Positions 27,243 to 35,265 of a stretch of 64,000 bases of DNA are shown here, piece after piece. The DNA lies in contig NZ_BLTG01000021.1 in NCBI RefSeq assembly GCF_017312405.1, positions 62,001 through 126,000 of the forward strand. Direction: 5' to 3'. Source of the stretch: Mycobacterium sp. PO1. GTDB taxonomy: Bacteria; Actinomycetota; Actinomycetes; Mycobacteriales; Mycobacteriaceae. Each line of letters opens with the position of its first letter. The stretch's first letter is position 1. The notes under the pieces are model-generated. The model saw only the letters and a list, made by a program, of their open reading frames with translations. It searched no databases and was not told where the DNA came from. Both the position numbers and the translations under genes were made by a program.

Positions 27243-27617
27243 GTGCGCTGGATAGTCGACGGGATGAACGTGATCGGCTGCCGTCCTGACGGGTGGTGGC
27301 GCGACCGCCGCGCCGCGATGGGCGCACTGGTGGAATGCCTCGGACAGTGGGCGGTGCGCGCGAACGCCGATGTGACGGTGGTGTTCGAACGTCCCCCTTC
27401 GCCGCCCATCGAGTCGCAGGCGGTCACCGTCACCCATGCTTCGGCGGCCGCGCCGAATTCCGCCGACGACGAGATCGTCCGCCTCGTCACCGCCGATCCC
27501 CGCCCCGAGCAGATCCGGGTCGCCACCTCCGACCGCGGTCTCGCGGACCGGGTGCGGGCGGCGGGGGCCTCCGTGTTTCCCGCCGAGCGGCTGCGCGACA
27601 TGGTCGACCCGCGCTGA
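27243..27617 (+). CDS. NYN/YacP-like (PIN-fold) small protein
   Basis: A 124-residue protein of the NYN/YacP type, PIN-like nucleases or RNA-binding proteins. The opening WIVDGMNVIG carries the first acidic metal-site residue; RPDGWWRDRRAAM, then SADDEIVRLV and RVATSDRGLADRVRAAGASV supply the further acidic residues. Starts at GTG 27243, GTG 27231 or ATG 27213 are possible; 27243 gives the family-typical N-terminus. It is divergent from the molybdoenzyme gene with 45 bases between. Any nuclease activity is an inference from fold. Confidence 0.72.
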   Translation: MRWIVDGMNVIGCRPDGWWRDRRAAMGALVECLGQWAVRANADVTVVFERPPSPPIESQAVTVTHASAAAPNSADDEIVRLVTADPRPEQIRVATSDRGLADRVRAAGASVFPAERLRDMVDPR

Positions 27618-27620
27618 GCC

Positions 27621-28841
27621 TCACGCCAGGATCCGCACCGGGACATGCGAGTAGCCCGCGACGTTCTGCATGCTGACACGGCGGCAGCCGTCCCAGAGCA
27701 CTTCGTAGCGCGGCATCAGATCCAGCAGCTTGTCCAGCGCTATCAGCGTTTCCATCCGCGCCAGTGCGGCGCCCAGGCAGCTGTGGATGCCGTAGCCGAA
27801 TCCCAGGTTCTGCGCCTCGGTGCGATCGCGGTTGATGTCGAAGTCATCCGGTGCGGTCCAGGCATCGGGGTCGCGGTTGGCCGACGCTCCGAGCAGGAAC
27901 ACCGGGGCGCCTGCCGGGATCGTGACCCCGTTCATCGTGACCTCGTGGGTGGACCGGCGGACGTTGTACTGCACCGGGGCGTCGTAGCGCAGCAGTTCTT
28001 CGATCGCGGCGGGGATCTTCGAGCGGTCGTCGAGCAGCTGTTGCCACTGCTCGGGATGGCGGGCGAAGGTGGCGATGGCACCGCCTACCAACTTGGTCAC
28101 CGTCTCGGCGCCGGCACCGCCGAGCAGCGTCGCGAACCCGGCGATCTCGGAGTCCCGCAGCCGGTCGGTGGCCCCGTCGTCACGGGTCACTTCGGCGGCG
28201 ATCAGGGCACTGATCATGTCCTCGCGCGGAGCTTCGCGGCGCTCCTGGATGAGCTGGTAGTACATCAGCCACATCTCGGCCATCGCCTGCTTGCCGGATT
28301 CCGAGATGTCGATCTGGCCGGGTTCGCGGTGCAACGATTCGTCGATCCAGAGCCTGACCTGCTGACGCCGCTCTTCGGGGACCCCCAGCATCTGGGTGAT
28401 CACATCCACCGGGAAGTACACCGAGAAGTCGCTGACCACATCGAAACTGGGCCCGGCGGACGCTGCCGCGAGGAATCTGTCCACGGTGTCGGACACCATG
28501 TCGTGCAAAGCGCTGATCGCGCGCGGGGTGAACACCTTGTTCACCAGGCTGCGCATCACCCGGTGTTCGGGCGGGTCGATCGAGATGATCATCTTGGCCG
28601 GCGCCTTCTGTCCGGTGCGCACCATGCCCAGGTCGACGCCATAGGCCGACGAATAGGTGGCGAAGTCCTTCAACCCGGCCGCCACGTCGGCGTGCCGGCT
28701 CAGTGCGTAGAAGTCGTACTCCGCGTTGTAGAACACCGGCGCCTGCGTCCGCAGCCGGGGATAGAACGCGTGCGGATCCCGGTAGAAATCCGCGGAGAAG
28801 GGGTCGAACACCACGGCGTCCTGCTCGGTGTCGGCGGCCAC
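27621..28841 (-). CDS. Cytochrome P450
   Basis: A 406-residue P450 with the heme loop FGYGIHSCLGAALA (C355), an I-helix AGAETV motif (243-248) and the ExxR pair E282/R285. GTG 28841 was chosen over an upstream in-frame ATG (28928) because GGAGGTGG lies directly before it. It converges on the NYN-like gene with only three bases between. The 330-base region upstream carries a 27-bp tandem repeat and operator site 5, which is nearer the divergent thiolase gene. Confidence 0.95.
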   Translation of the reverse strand: MAADTEQDAVVFDPFSADFYRDPHAFYPRLRTQAPVFYNAEYDFYALSRHADVAAGLKDFATYSSAYGVDLGMVRTGQKAPAKMIISIDPPEHRVMRSLVNKVFTPRAISALHDMVSDTVDRFLAAASAGPSFDVVSDFSVYFPVDVITQMLGVPEERRQQVRLWIDESLHREPGQIDISESGKQAMAEMWLMYYQLIQERREAPREDMISALIAAEVTRDDGATDRLRDSEIAGFATLLGGAGAETVTKLVGGAIATFARHPEQWQQLLDDRSKIPAAIEELLRYDAPVQYNVRRSTHEVTMNGVTIPAGAPVFLLGASANRDPDAWTAPDDFDINRDRTEAQNLGFGYGIHSCLGAALARMETLIALDKLLDLMPRYEVLWDGCRRVSMQNVAGYSHVPVRILA

Positions 28842-28953
28842 GCGCCCACCTCCTGTAAGGCATCCGGTTGCGCTTTCGATAAGCCTATCCTGCTGACGGC
28901 CCCGCGCGAGCGCAACGTCGAACCACACGCGGGCGACACCCAGCTGGACGCGT

Positions 28954-29061
28954 CGCCGTCCGGCGCGCGCAGTTGCTCTTCGCCATCCGGCGCGCGCAGT
29001 TGCTCTTCGCCATCTGGCGGGCGCAGTTGCTCTTCGCCATCAGGCGCGCGCAGTCTGCGCT
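28954..29061 (+). repeat. 27-bp tandem repeat, four units
   Basis: Four consecutive 27-base units start at 28954, 28981, 29008 and 29035. Each begins CGCC(A/G)TC and has the core GGCGCGCGCAGTTGCTCTT in units 1 and 2; units 3 and 4 differ by a few bases, the last mainly at its end. It lies between divergent genes and upstream of both promoters. Such minisatellites can vary in copy number between strains. Confidence 0.85.
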
Positions 29062-29094
29062 TCGCCGAACCGCGCATTCTCATCCTGGGGGCAT

Positions 29095-29113
29095 TACCGT
29101 AAGATTTACTGTT
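29095..29113 (+). promoter_or_regulatory. 19-bp palindromic operator candidate (site 5)
   Basis: TACCGTAA-GAT-TTACTGTT matches the shared palindrome at 13 of 16 arm positions and lies 58 bases before the lipid-transfer-type thiolase start. Confidence 0.6.
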
Positions 29114-29171
29114 GCATGGACTCCGAACGGCCGGATCCACTTCTTCCGCCGCCCCGAAAGGATTCACCACG

Positions 29172-30317
29172 ATGACTGATGTCGCGATCATCGGTGTCGG
29201 CCTGCACCCGTTCGGCCGGTTCGAGGGTAAATCCGCGATGGACATGGGGGTCGACGCGATCGGCGCCGCGGTGTCAGACGCCGGGATCAGCTGGTACGAC
29301 ATCCAGTTCGGGGTGGGCGGCAGTTGGACGGTGGCCAATCCGGACGCCATCGTCGGCATGGTCGGGTTGTCCGGCATCCCCTTCACCAACGTTTTCAACG
29401 CCTGTGCCACCGCAGCCAGCGCCACCAAGGCCTGTGCGGACGGAATCCGGTTGGGCGACTACGACATCGGCATCGCCGTCGGCATGGACAAGCACCCTCG
29501 AGGCGCGTTCACCGAGGACCCGGCGCTGGTGGGCATGCCGGCCTGGTACGCCGAGAACGGCCAGTATCTGACCACCCAGTTCTTCGGCATGAAGGCCAAC
29601 CGCTACCTGCATCAGCACGGCATCAGCCGTCAGACGCTGGCCAAGGTCGTCACCAAGAACCTGCGCAATGGTGCCCTCAATCCCCACGCATTCCGCCGCA
29701 AACCGATGACCGAAGACGCTGTGCTGAATTCACCGATGCTGAATTATCCGCTGACCCAGTACATGTTCTGCTCACCTGATGAAGGAGCGGCCGCAGTCAT
29801 CATGTGCCGGGCCGACCTCGCCCACCGCTACACCGACAAACCGGTGTACGTGCGCGCGGTCGAGGTGCGTACCCGCAAGTACGGCGCCTACGAGGTGAAC
29901 ACCACCTTCGCCCCGGTGGACGAAGACGTGGCGCCCACCGTGTACGCCGCCCGTGCAGCGTTCGAGAAGGCCGGAATCGAACCCTCTGACGTCGACGTGA
30001 TCCAGTTGCAGGACACCGATGCCGGCGCTGAGATCATCCACATGGCCGAGGCCGGGTTCTGCGCCGACGGCGACCAGGAGAAATTGCTCGCCGACGGCGC
30101 CACGGAGATCGGCGGGTCGATGCCGATCAACACCGACGGTGGACTGCTGGCCAACGGAGAGCCGATCGGCGCCTCCGGACTGCGCCAGGTCCACGAGATC
30201 GTCCGGCAACTGCGCGGCCAGGCCGGCGACCGCCAGATCCCCGGCGAACCGAAGGTCGGCTTCGCTCAGCTCTACGGCGCGCCCGGCACGGCGGGCGCGA
30301 CCATCCTGAGCACCTAG
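29172..30317 (+). CDS. Thiolase-like lipid-transfer protein (SCP-x/Ltp type)
   Basis: A 381-residue thiolase-superfamily protein. The acyl-accepting Cys is probably C78 in NVFNACATAASA; the region QLYGAPGTAGAT stands where ordinary thiolases carry the second catalytic Cys (CxGGGxG), so that residue is missing. This pattern is known from the Ltp/SCP-x branch, including Ltp2-type aldolases that cleave steroid side chains with a DUF35 partner. No DUF35 gene is next to it. ATG 29172 follows AAAGGA; the frame extends to 29112 without a family-like sequence. A role in C-C cleavage of a CoA ester is inferred. Confidence 0.87.
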   Translation: MTDVAIIGVGLHPFGRFEGKSAMDMGVDAIGAAVSDAGISWYDIQFGVGGSWTVANPDAIVGMVGLSGIPFTNVFNACATAASATKACADGIRLGDYDIGIAVGMDKHPRGAFTEDPALVGMPAWYAENGQYLTTQFFGMKANRYLHQHGISRQTLAKVVTKNLRNGALNPHAFRRKPMTEDAVLNSPMLNYPLTQYMFCSPDEGAAAVIMCRADLAHRYTDKPVYVRAVEVRTRKYGAYEVNTTFAPVDEDVAPTVYAARAAFEKAGIEPSDVDVIQLQDTDAGAEIIHMAEAGFCADGDQEKLLADGATEIGGSMPINTDGGLLANGEPIGASGLRQVHEIVRQLRGQAGDRQIPGEPKVGFAQLYGAPGTAGATILST

Positions 30318-30338
30318 CAGCTCACCTGCACGCCCAAC

Positions 30339-30463
30339 CCCAGTTCCTCTCGCCAAACCGGCGACCCAGTTACTCACGCCCAACCAGCGACCCAGTTACT
30401 CACGCCCAACCAGCGACCCAGTTACTCACGCCCAACCAGCGGCCCAGTTCCTCACGCCGAGCG
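30339..30463 (+). repeat. 26-bp tandem repeat, about 4.5 units
   Basis: Units start at 30339, 30365, 30391, 30417 and a partial at 30443. The unit opens CCCAGTTACTCACGCCCAAC and ends CAGCGA; units 30365 and 30391 are identical and 30417 differs by one base. It lies between the convergent thiolase and acyl-CoA dehydrogenase genes. Confidence 0.85.
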
Positions 30464-30516
30464 TGAACTGAGTGCGAAAACGCGCGGGATTTTTCGCGGT
30501 GAGTTCACCCTCGGCG
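30455..30516 (+). terminator. Long double hairpin between convergent genes
   Basis: Outer arms CGCCGAGCGTGAACT (30455-30469) and AGTTCACCCTCGGCG (30502-30516) pair with one mismatch; inside, GCGAAAA (30474-30480) pairs with TTTTCGC (30491-30497). It lies 8 bases from the acyl-CoA dehydrogenase stop. A bidirectional terminator is likely. Confidence 0.6.
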
Positions 30517-30524
30517 ACTGAACG

Positions 30525-31694
30525 TCAGGACTCCTTCGTGGCAGTCGGCGCGGCATAGGCGGGCTTGCCGAGTCCCAGCACGTACTGGGCGATCATGTTC
30601 CGGAACACCTCGAGCGTGCCGCCGTAGATGCCGACGAGTGGTGCGAACCGGTAGATGTATTCGGCGGCCCCGTCGTCGGCGGCTCCGTCCGCACCGTCGG
30701 GAAGCGCTGAGGCCGCGCCCAGCATGTCCATCAAATCCGGAGAGATGTCGCGCATGGTCTGTGCGAGGGCGACCCGGCCGAAGATGCTCGGCGCGGACAG
30801 GGCCGCCTCCATCCGGGCGACGCTGCGGCCCAGCCGGTAAGCCACCGCGCCGTCGTCGACCGCGCACCGCTGCGCGGCCTTGTCCACCGCGGTGGCCATG
30901 AACATCGCCTGGTGCATCATGATCGACACGTCCGCCAACCCGTCGTCGGCCGCGTCGACCGCGCCGTGCTCGGCGTTCAGCGGCTCGCGCACCACCGTCC
31001 AGCCGTCGTTGACCGCGCCCAACCGATAGCGATCGTCGACCCGCACGTCGCTGTAGTAGACGATGTTGGTGCGGTCTCCGTCCACGGTGCGGATGCCCTG
31101 AATCTCCACCCCCGGGGAGTCCAGCGGAACCAGGAACATGGTCAGGCTCTTGTGTTTGGGAGCCGTCGGGTCGGTATTGGTGATCAGGAAGACGTACTGA
31201 CAGTTGTGCGCGCCGGTGGTGAACATCTTCGATCCGTTGATGATCCACCCGTCACCATCACGCACCGCCCTGGTCTTGCAGGTGGCCACATCCGAGCCGC
31301 CCTCGGGCTCGGTGTAGCCCAGGCACATGCGGACATGCCCGCTGTAGACCCCTGGCAGCACTTCCTCCCTCAGCTCGGGCGAGGCGAACTTCTCCACCGA
31401 CCGGGCGATCATCGCCGTCGTGCCGGAGGTCACCCACGGCACATGAGCGCGGCGCTTCTCAAATTCCCAGATCCGGCGCCGCACCCGGGTGAAAGCCTTG
31501 TCCGAATCCGGTTTCCATTCCTGCTCGAGGTAGCCGGCCGCCCCGAGCGCGAGATGCACGCCCTCGTCGAAGTTGTCACCGGTCTCGCGGTCGCGCCGGA
31601 TGACGTCCTCGGTGACGATCTCGCTGAGGAACTCGCGAACGTCGTCCTGGAACTTCTGGTCCTCGTCGGACAATTGCACCCGGGAGAAATCCAT
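30525..31694 (-). CDS. Acyl-CoA dehydrogenase (FadE-type), larger partner of a pair
   Basis: A 389-residue acyl-CoA dehydrogenase with the usual alpha/beta/alpha plan: EFLSEIVTEDVIRRD near the start, the FAD/substrate strand MCLGYTEPEGGSDVATCKTR and a C-terminal GIYGGTLEVFRNMIAQ helix. It lies three bases after a shorter dehydrogenase (31698-32738) that lacks such a C-terminal motif. Known actinobacterial steroid FadE pairs (for example ChsE1-ChsE2) form heterotetramers from adjacent genes, and this pair has that look. It is the last gene of the operon that begins at 37313. Confidence 0.9.
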   Translation of the reverse strand: MDFSRVQLSDEDQKFQDDVREFLSEIVTEDVIRRDRETGDNFDEGVHLALGAAGYLEQEWKPDSDKAFTRVRRRIWEFEKRRAHVPWVTSGTTAMIARSVEKFASPELREEVLPGVYSGHVRMCLGYTEPEGGSDVATCKTRAVRDGDGWIINGSKMFTTGAHNCQYVFLITNTDPTAPKHKSLTMFLVPLDSPGVEIQGIRTVDGDRTNIVYYSDVRVDDRYRLGAVNDGWTVVREPLNAEHGAVDAADDGLADVSIMMHQAMFMATAVDKAAQRCAVDDGAVAYRLGRSVARMEAALSAPSIFGRVALAQTMRDISPDLMDMLGAASALPDGADGAADDGAAEYIYRFAPLVGIYGGTLEVFRNMIAQYVLGLGKPAYAAPTATKES

Positions 31695-31697
31695 TGC

Positions 31698-32738
31698 TCA
31701 GCTCCGCCCTTCCCGTTCGGCCACGACCGCGGCGATGTACTTCGCGGTGGTCGCGGGGTCACCCCCGGCGATCGCCCAGCCCCGAGCCCGCACCAGATAG
31801 GCCGTAGCGGCCGCCTCGGCGGACACCCCCAGACCGCCCTGCACGTGGACCGCCATCGTCGCCGCCTTGGCCGCCTCCTCGGCCATGAACACGAACACCG
31901 ACGGCGCCAGCTCGCGCCGCTCGGCCGGTTCGTTGTCCAAAAACCAGGCCGCGCGCCGCGCGAGGTTGCGTCCACCTTGCACGGTGATGGCGATGTTGGC
32001 CAGCGGGTGCGAGATGGCCTGCAGCGTCCCGATCGGTACCCCCAGTGTGTAGCGGGTCTTGGCGAACTCGGCGGCGATGGTCATCGTCTCCTCCACCAGC
32101 CCGACCAGAGCCGCGCCGGTGAGCAACCGCCATTCGTCCAGTGCCCGCTGGTATTCGGCGAGCGCGTCGGCCCCATCGGCCAGCACGGTGCGGCTGTCGG
32201 CAGTTGCCGGGTCGATCCACGCCATCGGCAGCTTGCCGATGTTGTCGACACGGGCCGGCCGAGAAGCGAAGGTCAAGGCGACGATCTCGGTCCCGTCCCG
32301 GACCAGCACCTGTTCAGCGACCGACCCGGCCGGAATCAGCCGCCTGCCCGTCACGGCGTCCTGCCGCGGGTCCAGGGCGAGCAGTTTCGTGCCGTTGACC
32401 ACGTCGGCGTTCACCTCGCCGAGCCGGGCCAGCAACCGTTGAGCACAGACGTGGTCGATCCATGGCACCGGGGCCAGCGACCGACCGATCTCCTCGGCCA
32501 CCAACGTCAGGTCCACCAGCGTCGCCCCGTCACCACCGACCGACTCCGGCACCGCCATGGTCGTTGCGCCCATGGCACACAGCCGCTCCCACAGATTCTT
32601 GTCGAACCCTGACCCCTCGGCCGCGCGCACTGTCTCGATCGGGCACCGGGAGGCGAAGAAGTCCCTGTAGGCCGCCTGCAATGCCTGATGGTCTTCGGAC
32701 AGGCTGTAGTCCAGCCTGCGCAGTTCGTAGCGGTCCAT
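31698..32738 (-). CDS. Acyl-CoA dehydrogenase-like protein, smaller partner of a pair
   Basis: A 346-residue acyl-CoA dehydrogenase-like protein. The N-terminal helical region (SLSEDHQALQAAYRDFFASR) and C-terminal helices (AEFAKTRYTLGVPIGTLQAI, VHVQGGLGVSAEA) are recognisable. The middle domain is degenerate, without the TEPxxGSD motif, and no catalytic Glu segment is seen, which fits the FAD- or base-deficient subunit of a heteromeric dehydrogenase. The next gene follows after three bases; the upstream amidohydrolase stop is two bases before its ATG. Confidence 0.87.
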   Translation of the reverse strand: MDRYELRRLDYSLSEDHQALQAAYRDFFASRCPIETVRAAEGSGFDKNLWERLCAMGATTMAVPESVGGDGATLVDLTLVAEEIGRSLAPVPWIDHVCAQRLLARLGEVNADVVNGTKLLALDPRQDAVTGRRLIPAGSVAEQVLVRDGTEIVALTFASRPARVDNIGKLPMAWIDPATADSRTVLADGADALAEYQRALDEWRLLTGAALVGLVEETMTIAAEFAKTRYTLGVPIGTLQAISHPLANIAITVQGGRNLARRAAWFLDNEPAERRELAPSVFVFMAEEAAKAATMAVHVQGGLGVSAEAAATAYLVRARGWAIAGGDPATTAKYIAAVVAEREGRS

Positions 32739-32740
32739 AC

Positions 32741-33598
32741 TCAGTCGGTCTCCTGTCCGAAGAAGAAGCTCTCGGCATTGTTGAACAGATAGTTGTCCAG
32801 GACCTCGGGCGGCAGCTCGAGCGCGAGCGCCTCAGGTACGACGCGACTCTGCCGCAACACCGGCCAGTCGGAGGCGAAGATCACCTTGGTCTTGCCGCGG
32901 GTACGCAGGTAGTGCAATAGGCTTTCGGGCAACCGCTTGGGTGACCATGCCGACGTCATGATGCGCAGGTTGGCGTACTTGATCAGCAACCGAATCGCGA
33001 TGTCCCACCACGGATCGGCCCCGTGGATCATGCACAACTTCAGTTCGGGAAATCGTACGCACACCCGGTCCAGGTGGATCGGGTTCTGCACCTCTCCGGG
33101 GATCGGTGGACCGGGGATCCCGGTGTTGACGCACAGCGGCAGCCCGAGCTCGGCACACTTGGCGTAAAGCGGGTAGTAGACCGCGTCGCTGGGCGGGTAC
33201 ATGCCGTCGCCCCAGAAGCTCGGGCCGACCGCGGCGTAGGCGACGGGCAGGTCCCTGCGCACGGCGGTCAGCTCGGCCAGCGCCGGCACCGGGCGCAGCA
33301 GGTTGACCCCGCCGATGGCCAGCGCGAACCGGTCGGGTCGCTTCTCGACGAATTCGCGGGCAGTCACCGACGGCTTGACCAGATTGTCCATCAGAATCGC
33401 CTTGACGACGCCGTACTCGTCCATCTCGTCGAGCAGAGCAGGTAGCTCGACCTGGTCATAGAGGGACTGGGGTCCCTTGAAATAGTCGTCGCGCACCTTG
33501 AGCATGAACTCCGGTTGCTTGGCGGTCTCGCCGAAGTGGACGTTCACCAGGCAGTCGATGACTCTGGGATTGGCTGTCGGGGAAACCGATTGCGTCAC
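32741..33598 (-). CDS. Amidohydrolase-2 family protein
   Basis: A 285-residue TIM-barrel metal hydrolase or decarboxylase of the amidohydrolase-2 family. The opening VIDCLVNVHFG replaces the common HxH with NVH; the mid-barrel CMIHGADPWWD and C-terminal FASDWPVL supply a His and the probable metal Asp. It is coupled to the upstream acyl-CoA synthetase by a 4-base overlap. Its position between a CoA ligase and two acyl-CoA dehydrogenases suggests hydrolysis of a CoA-ester ring or decarboxylation, but the reaction is unproven. Confidence 0.83.
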   Translation of the reverse strand: MTQSVSPTANPRVIDCLVNVHFGETAKQPEFMLKVRDDYFKGPQSLYDQVELPALLDEMDEYGVVKAILMDNLVKPSVTAREFVEKRPDRFALAIGGVNLLRPVPALAELTAVRRDLPVAYAAVGPSFWGDGMYPPSDAVYYPLYAKCAELGLPLCVNTGIPGPPIPGEVQNPIHLDRVCVRFPELKLCMIHGADPWWDIAIRLLIKYANLRIMTSAWSPKRLPESLLHYLRTRGKTKVIFASDWPVLRQSRVVPEALALELPPEVLDNYLFNNAESFFFGQETD

Positions 33599-35223
33599 GG
33601 GACCACCATCGTGTTCGATTCGGCGGCAAGAGCTTTCGCCCAGCGATAGTCCGCCTTGCCATTGCCGAGCCTGCGCACCTCGTCGACGACGATGAACTCC
33701 TTGGGCGTCTTGAACCGTGCCAGCGCCGCGGTGCAGGCGACGCGCAGGTCATCGCCCGCCACCGTGATGCCGGGTCGGGTGGCGACCAGAGCCACGATCT
33801 CCTGGCCCCAGCGGTCGCTGTCGCGCCCGACGACCAGGGCGTCGGCCACGCCGGGGTGCGCGCGCAGCACAGCTTCGACCTCCTCGACGAACACCTTCTC
33901 GCCGCCGGTGTTGACGACCAACGAGTCCCTGCCGTACAACCGCAGCGTGCCGTCAGCCTCGAGGCTGGCCCGATCTCCGGACACCACCACCCGCTGCCCC
34001 TGGACCACCGGGAACGTCGCGCGTGTCGCATCGGGGTCGCCGAAGTAGCCCAGCGGGATTCGCCCCTTGCGCACCACCCAGCCGATCTCCGGGTCGCCCG
34101 GCTCGACGAACCTGGCCAGATCAGCCGAGACGACCGTCCCGCCCTCGCGCAGGTCGAACGTCTCGCGGCTGGACCCCATCCGGTTGTGCCCGAACCCCAT
34201 GTTGCCGGTTTCCGACGACCCGTAACCGTTGATGATCGTCACATGCGGAAGCTTGTCCAGCAACGCCTGAACGTGTTTGGGATTGGTTGCCGCGCCGCCG
34301 GTTCCGACGGCGTAGAGCGTGGACAGATCGTAGCTGCCGCGGTTGAGCTCCTCGATCAACGGAGCAGCATAGGCGTCACCCACCATGGTCATCAGCCCGA
34401 CCTTCTCCCGTTCAGCGGTCCGTAACACCGTCTTCGGATCGAATTTCGCGCGATCGTCGTAGAGCACCACGGGTAGACCCGCCAGAGCCCCGGAGAACAC
34501 CGTCCACAGGCCCGCGGCGTGCATCAGCGGAGACACCGCGAACCAGGGCGGGCCCTGGTTGTCACGTACCTTGTGGTGGATCTCGGTGGCCGATTCATGG
34601 TCTGCGCCAAGCATCGATGACACGTAGGTGTCGCTCTGCCGCCACAACACACCTTTGGGCCGGCCGGTGGTGCCGCCGGTGCAGTACATCATCAGGTCGT
34701 CGGGTGAACCCTTGATCCAGCTGTCTGGATCACCTGCGGTGATTGCATCGTCGAGATCGACAGAACCGGGTAGCGCCGGGGCGTCGCTGCCGTCGTCGAC
34801 CGCGATCATCAGCTCCGCGCCCGCCGGGGGCAGCACATCGGCGAACTTGGCGCCCAGTGCGCGGTGACAGACCACCGCCCGGGGCTTGACGTAGTCGAGG
34901 AGTTCTGCCACCTCACGCGGGGTGTAGTGATGGTTCACATTGACCGGCACGCAACGCGCCTTCAACGCCCCGATCACCACCTCCGGGTAGCGATCGTTGT
35001 ACATGATCAACGCGACCCGGTCCTGGCCGCACTGCCAGCCGTCGAGCTGATCACGATCGCAGTGGACACCGAAATCGCGCTCCGCCAAAAAGTTCGCGAA
35101 GCGGCGGGTGCGCTCTGCCATCTCGGCGTAGGTCGTCGTGCGCTCGCCGCACACCGTCATGTGCCGGTCTCCGACGACATCGGCGATGGCGTCGACGACA
35201 TCACCGATAGTCCACTCCCCCAT
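33595..35223 (-). CDS. AMP-forming acyl-CoA synthetase (FadD-type)
   Basis: A 542-residue adenylate-forming ligase. P-loop YCTGGTTGRPKGV, motif INGYGSSETG, hinge RLYGRDSLVVNTGGEKVF and A10 lysine RLGNGKADYRW are present. It is a clear paralogue of the ligase at 20493-22145, sharing the VLWRQSD segment and the CDRDQLDGWQCGQDRVALIM-like insertion near residue 55. ATG 35223 lies 42 bases after the upstream amidohydrolase. Both enzymes may activate different intermediates of the same compound. Confidence 0.92.
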   Translation of the reverse strand: MGEWTIGDVVDAIADVVGDRHMTVCGERTTTYAEMAERTRRFANFLAERDFGVHCDRDQLDGWQCGQDRVALIMYNDRYPEVVIGALKARCVPVNVNHHYTPREVAELLDYVKPRAVVCHRALGAKFADVLPPAGAELMIAVDDGSDAPALPGSVDLDDAITAGDPDSWIKGSPDDLMMYCTGGTTGRPKGVLWRQSDTYVSSMLGADHESATEIHHKVRDNQGPPWFAVSPLMHAAGLWTVFSGALAGLPVVLYDDRAKFDPKTVLRTAEREKVGLMTMVGDAYAAPLIEELNRGSYDLSTLYAVGTGGAATNPKHVQALLDKLPHVTIINGYGSSETGNMGFGHNRMGSSRETFDLREGGTVVSADLARFVEPGDPEIGWVVRKGRIPLGYFGDPDATRATFPVVQGQRVVVSGDRASLEADGTLRLYGRDSLVVNTGGEKVFVEEVEAVLRAHPGVADALVVGRDSDRWGQEIVALVATRPGITVAGDDLRVACTAALARFKTPKEFIVVDEVRRLGNGKADYRWAKALAAESNTMVVP

Positions 35224-35265
35224 GATTATTCGCTCCTCACGTGCACAGACCTGGTCCGATGACCG

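Larger units (their letters stand above)
28842..29171. other. Intergenic region between divergent P450 and thiolase genes
   Basis: This 330-base gap holds no gene I can support. It contains the P450 ribosome site, a tandem repeat of about four 27-bp units (28954-29061) and operator site 5 (29095-29113). One frame stays open through the repeat, but only because the unit length is a multiple of three. Confidence 0.8.

Noticed and set aside
28921-29100. A repetitive Ser-Pro-Gly-Ala-Arg protein encoded by the 27-bp repeat
   Set aside because: The frame stays open only because the unit is a multiple of three; it has no start or ribosome site of its own and is part of a long shadow frame antisense to the P450.
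28954-30463. The 26- and 27-bp repeats as a CRISPR array
   Set aside because: The units are directly adjacent without unique spacers and no cas gene is present.
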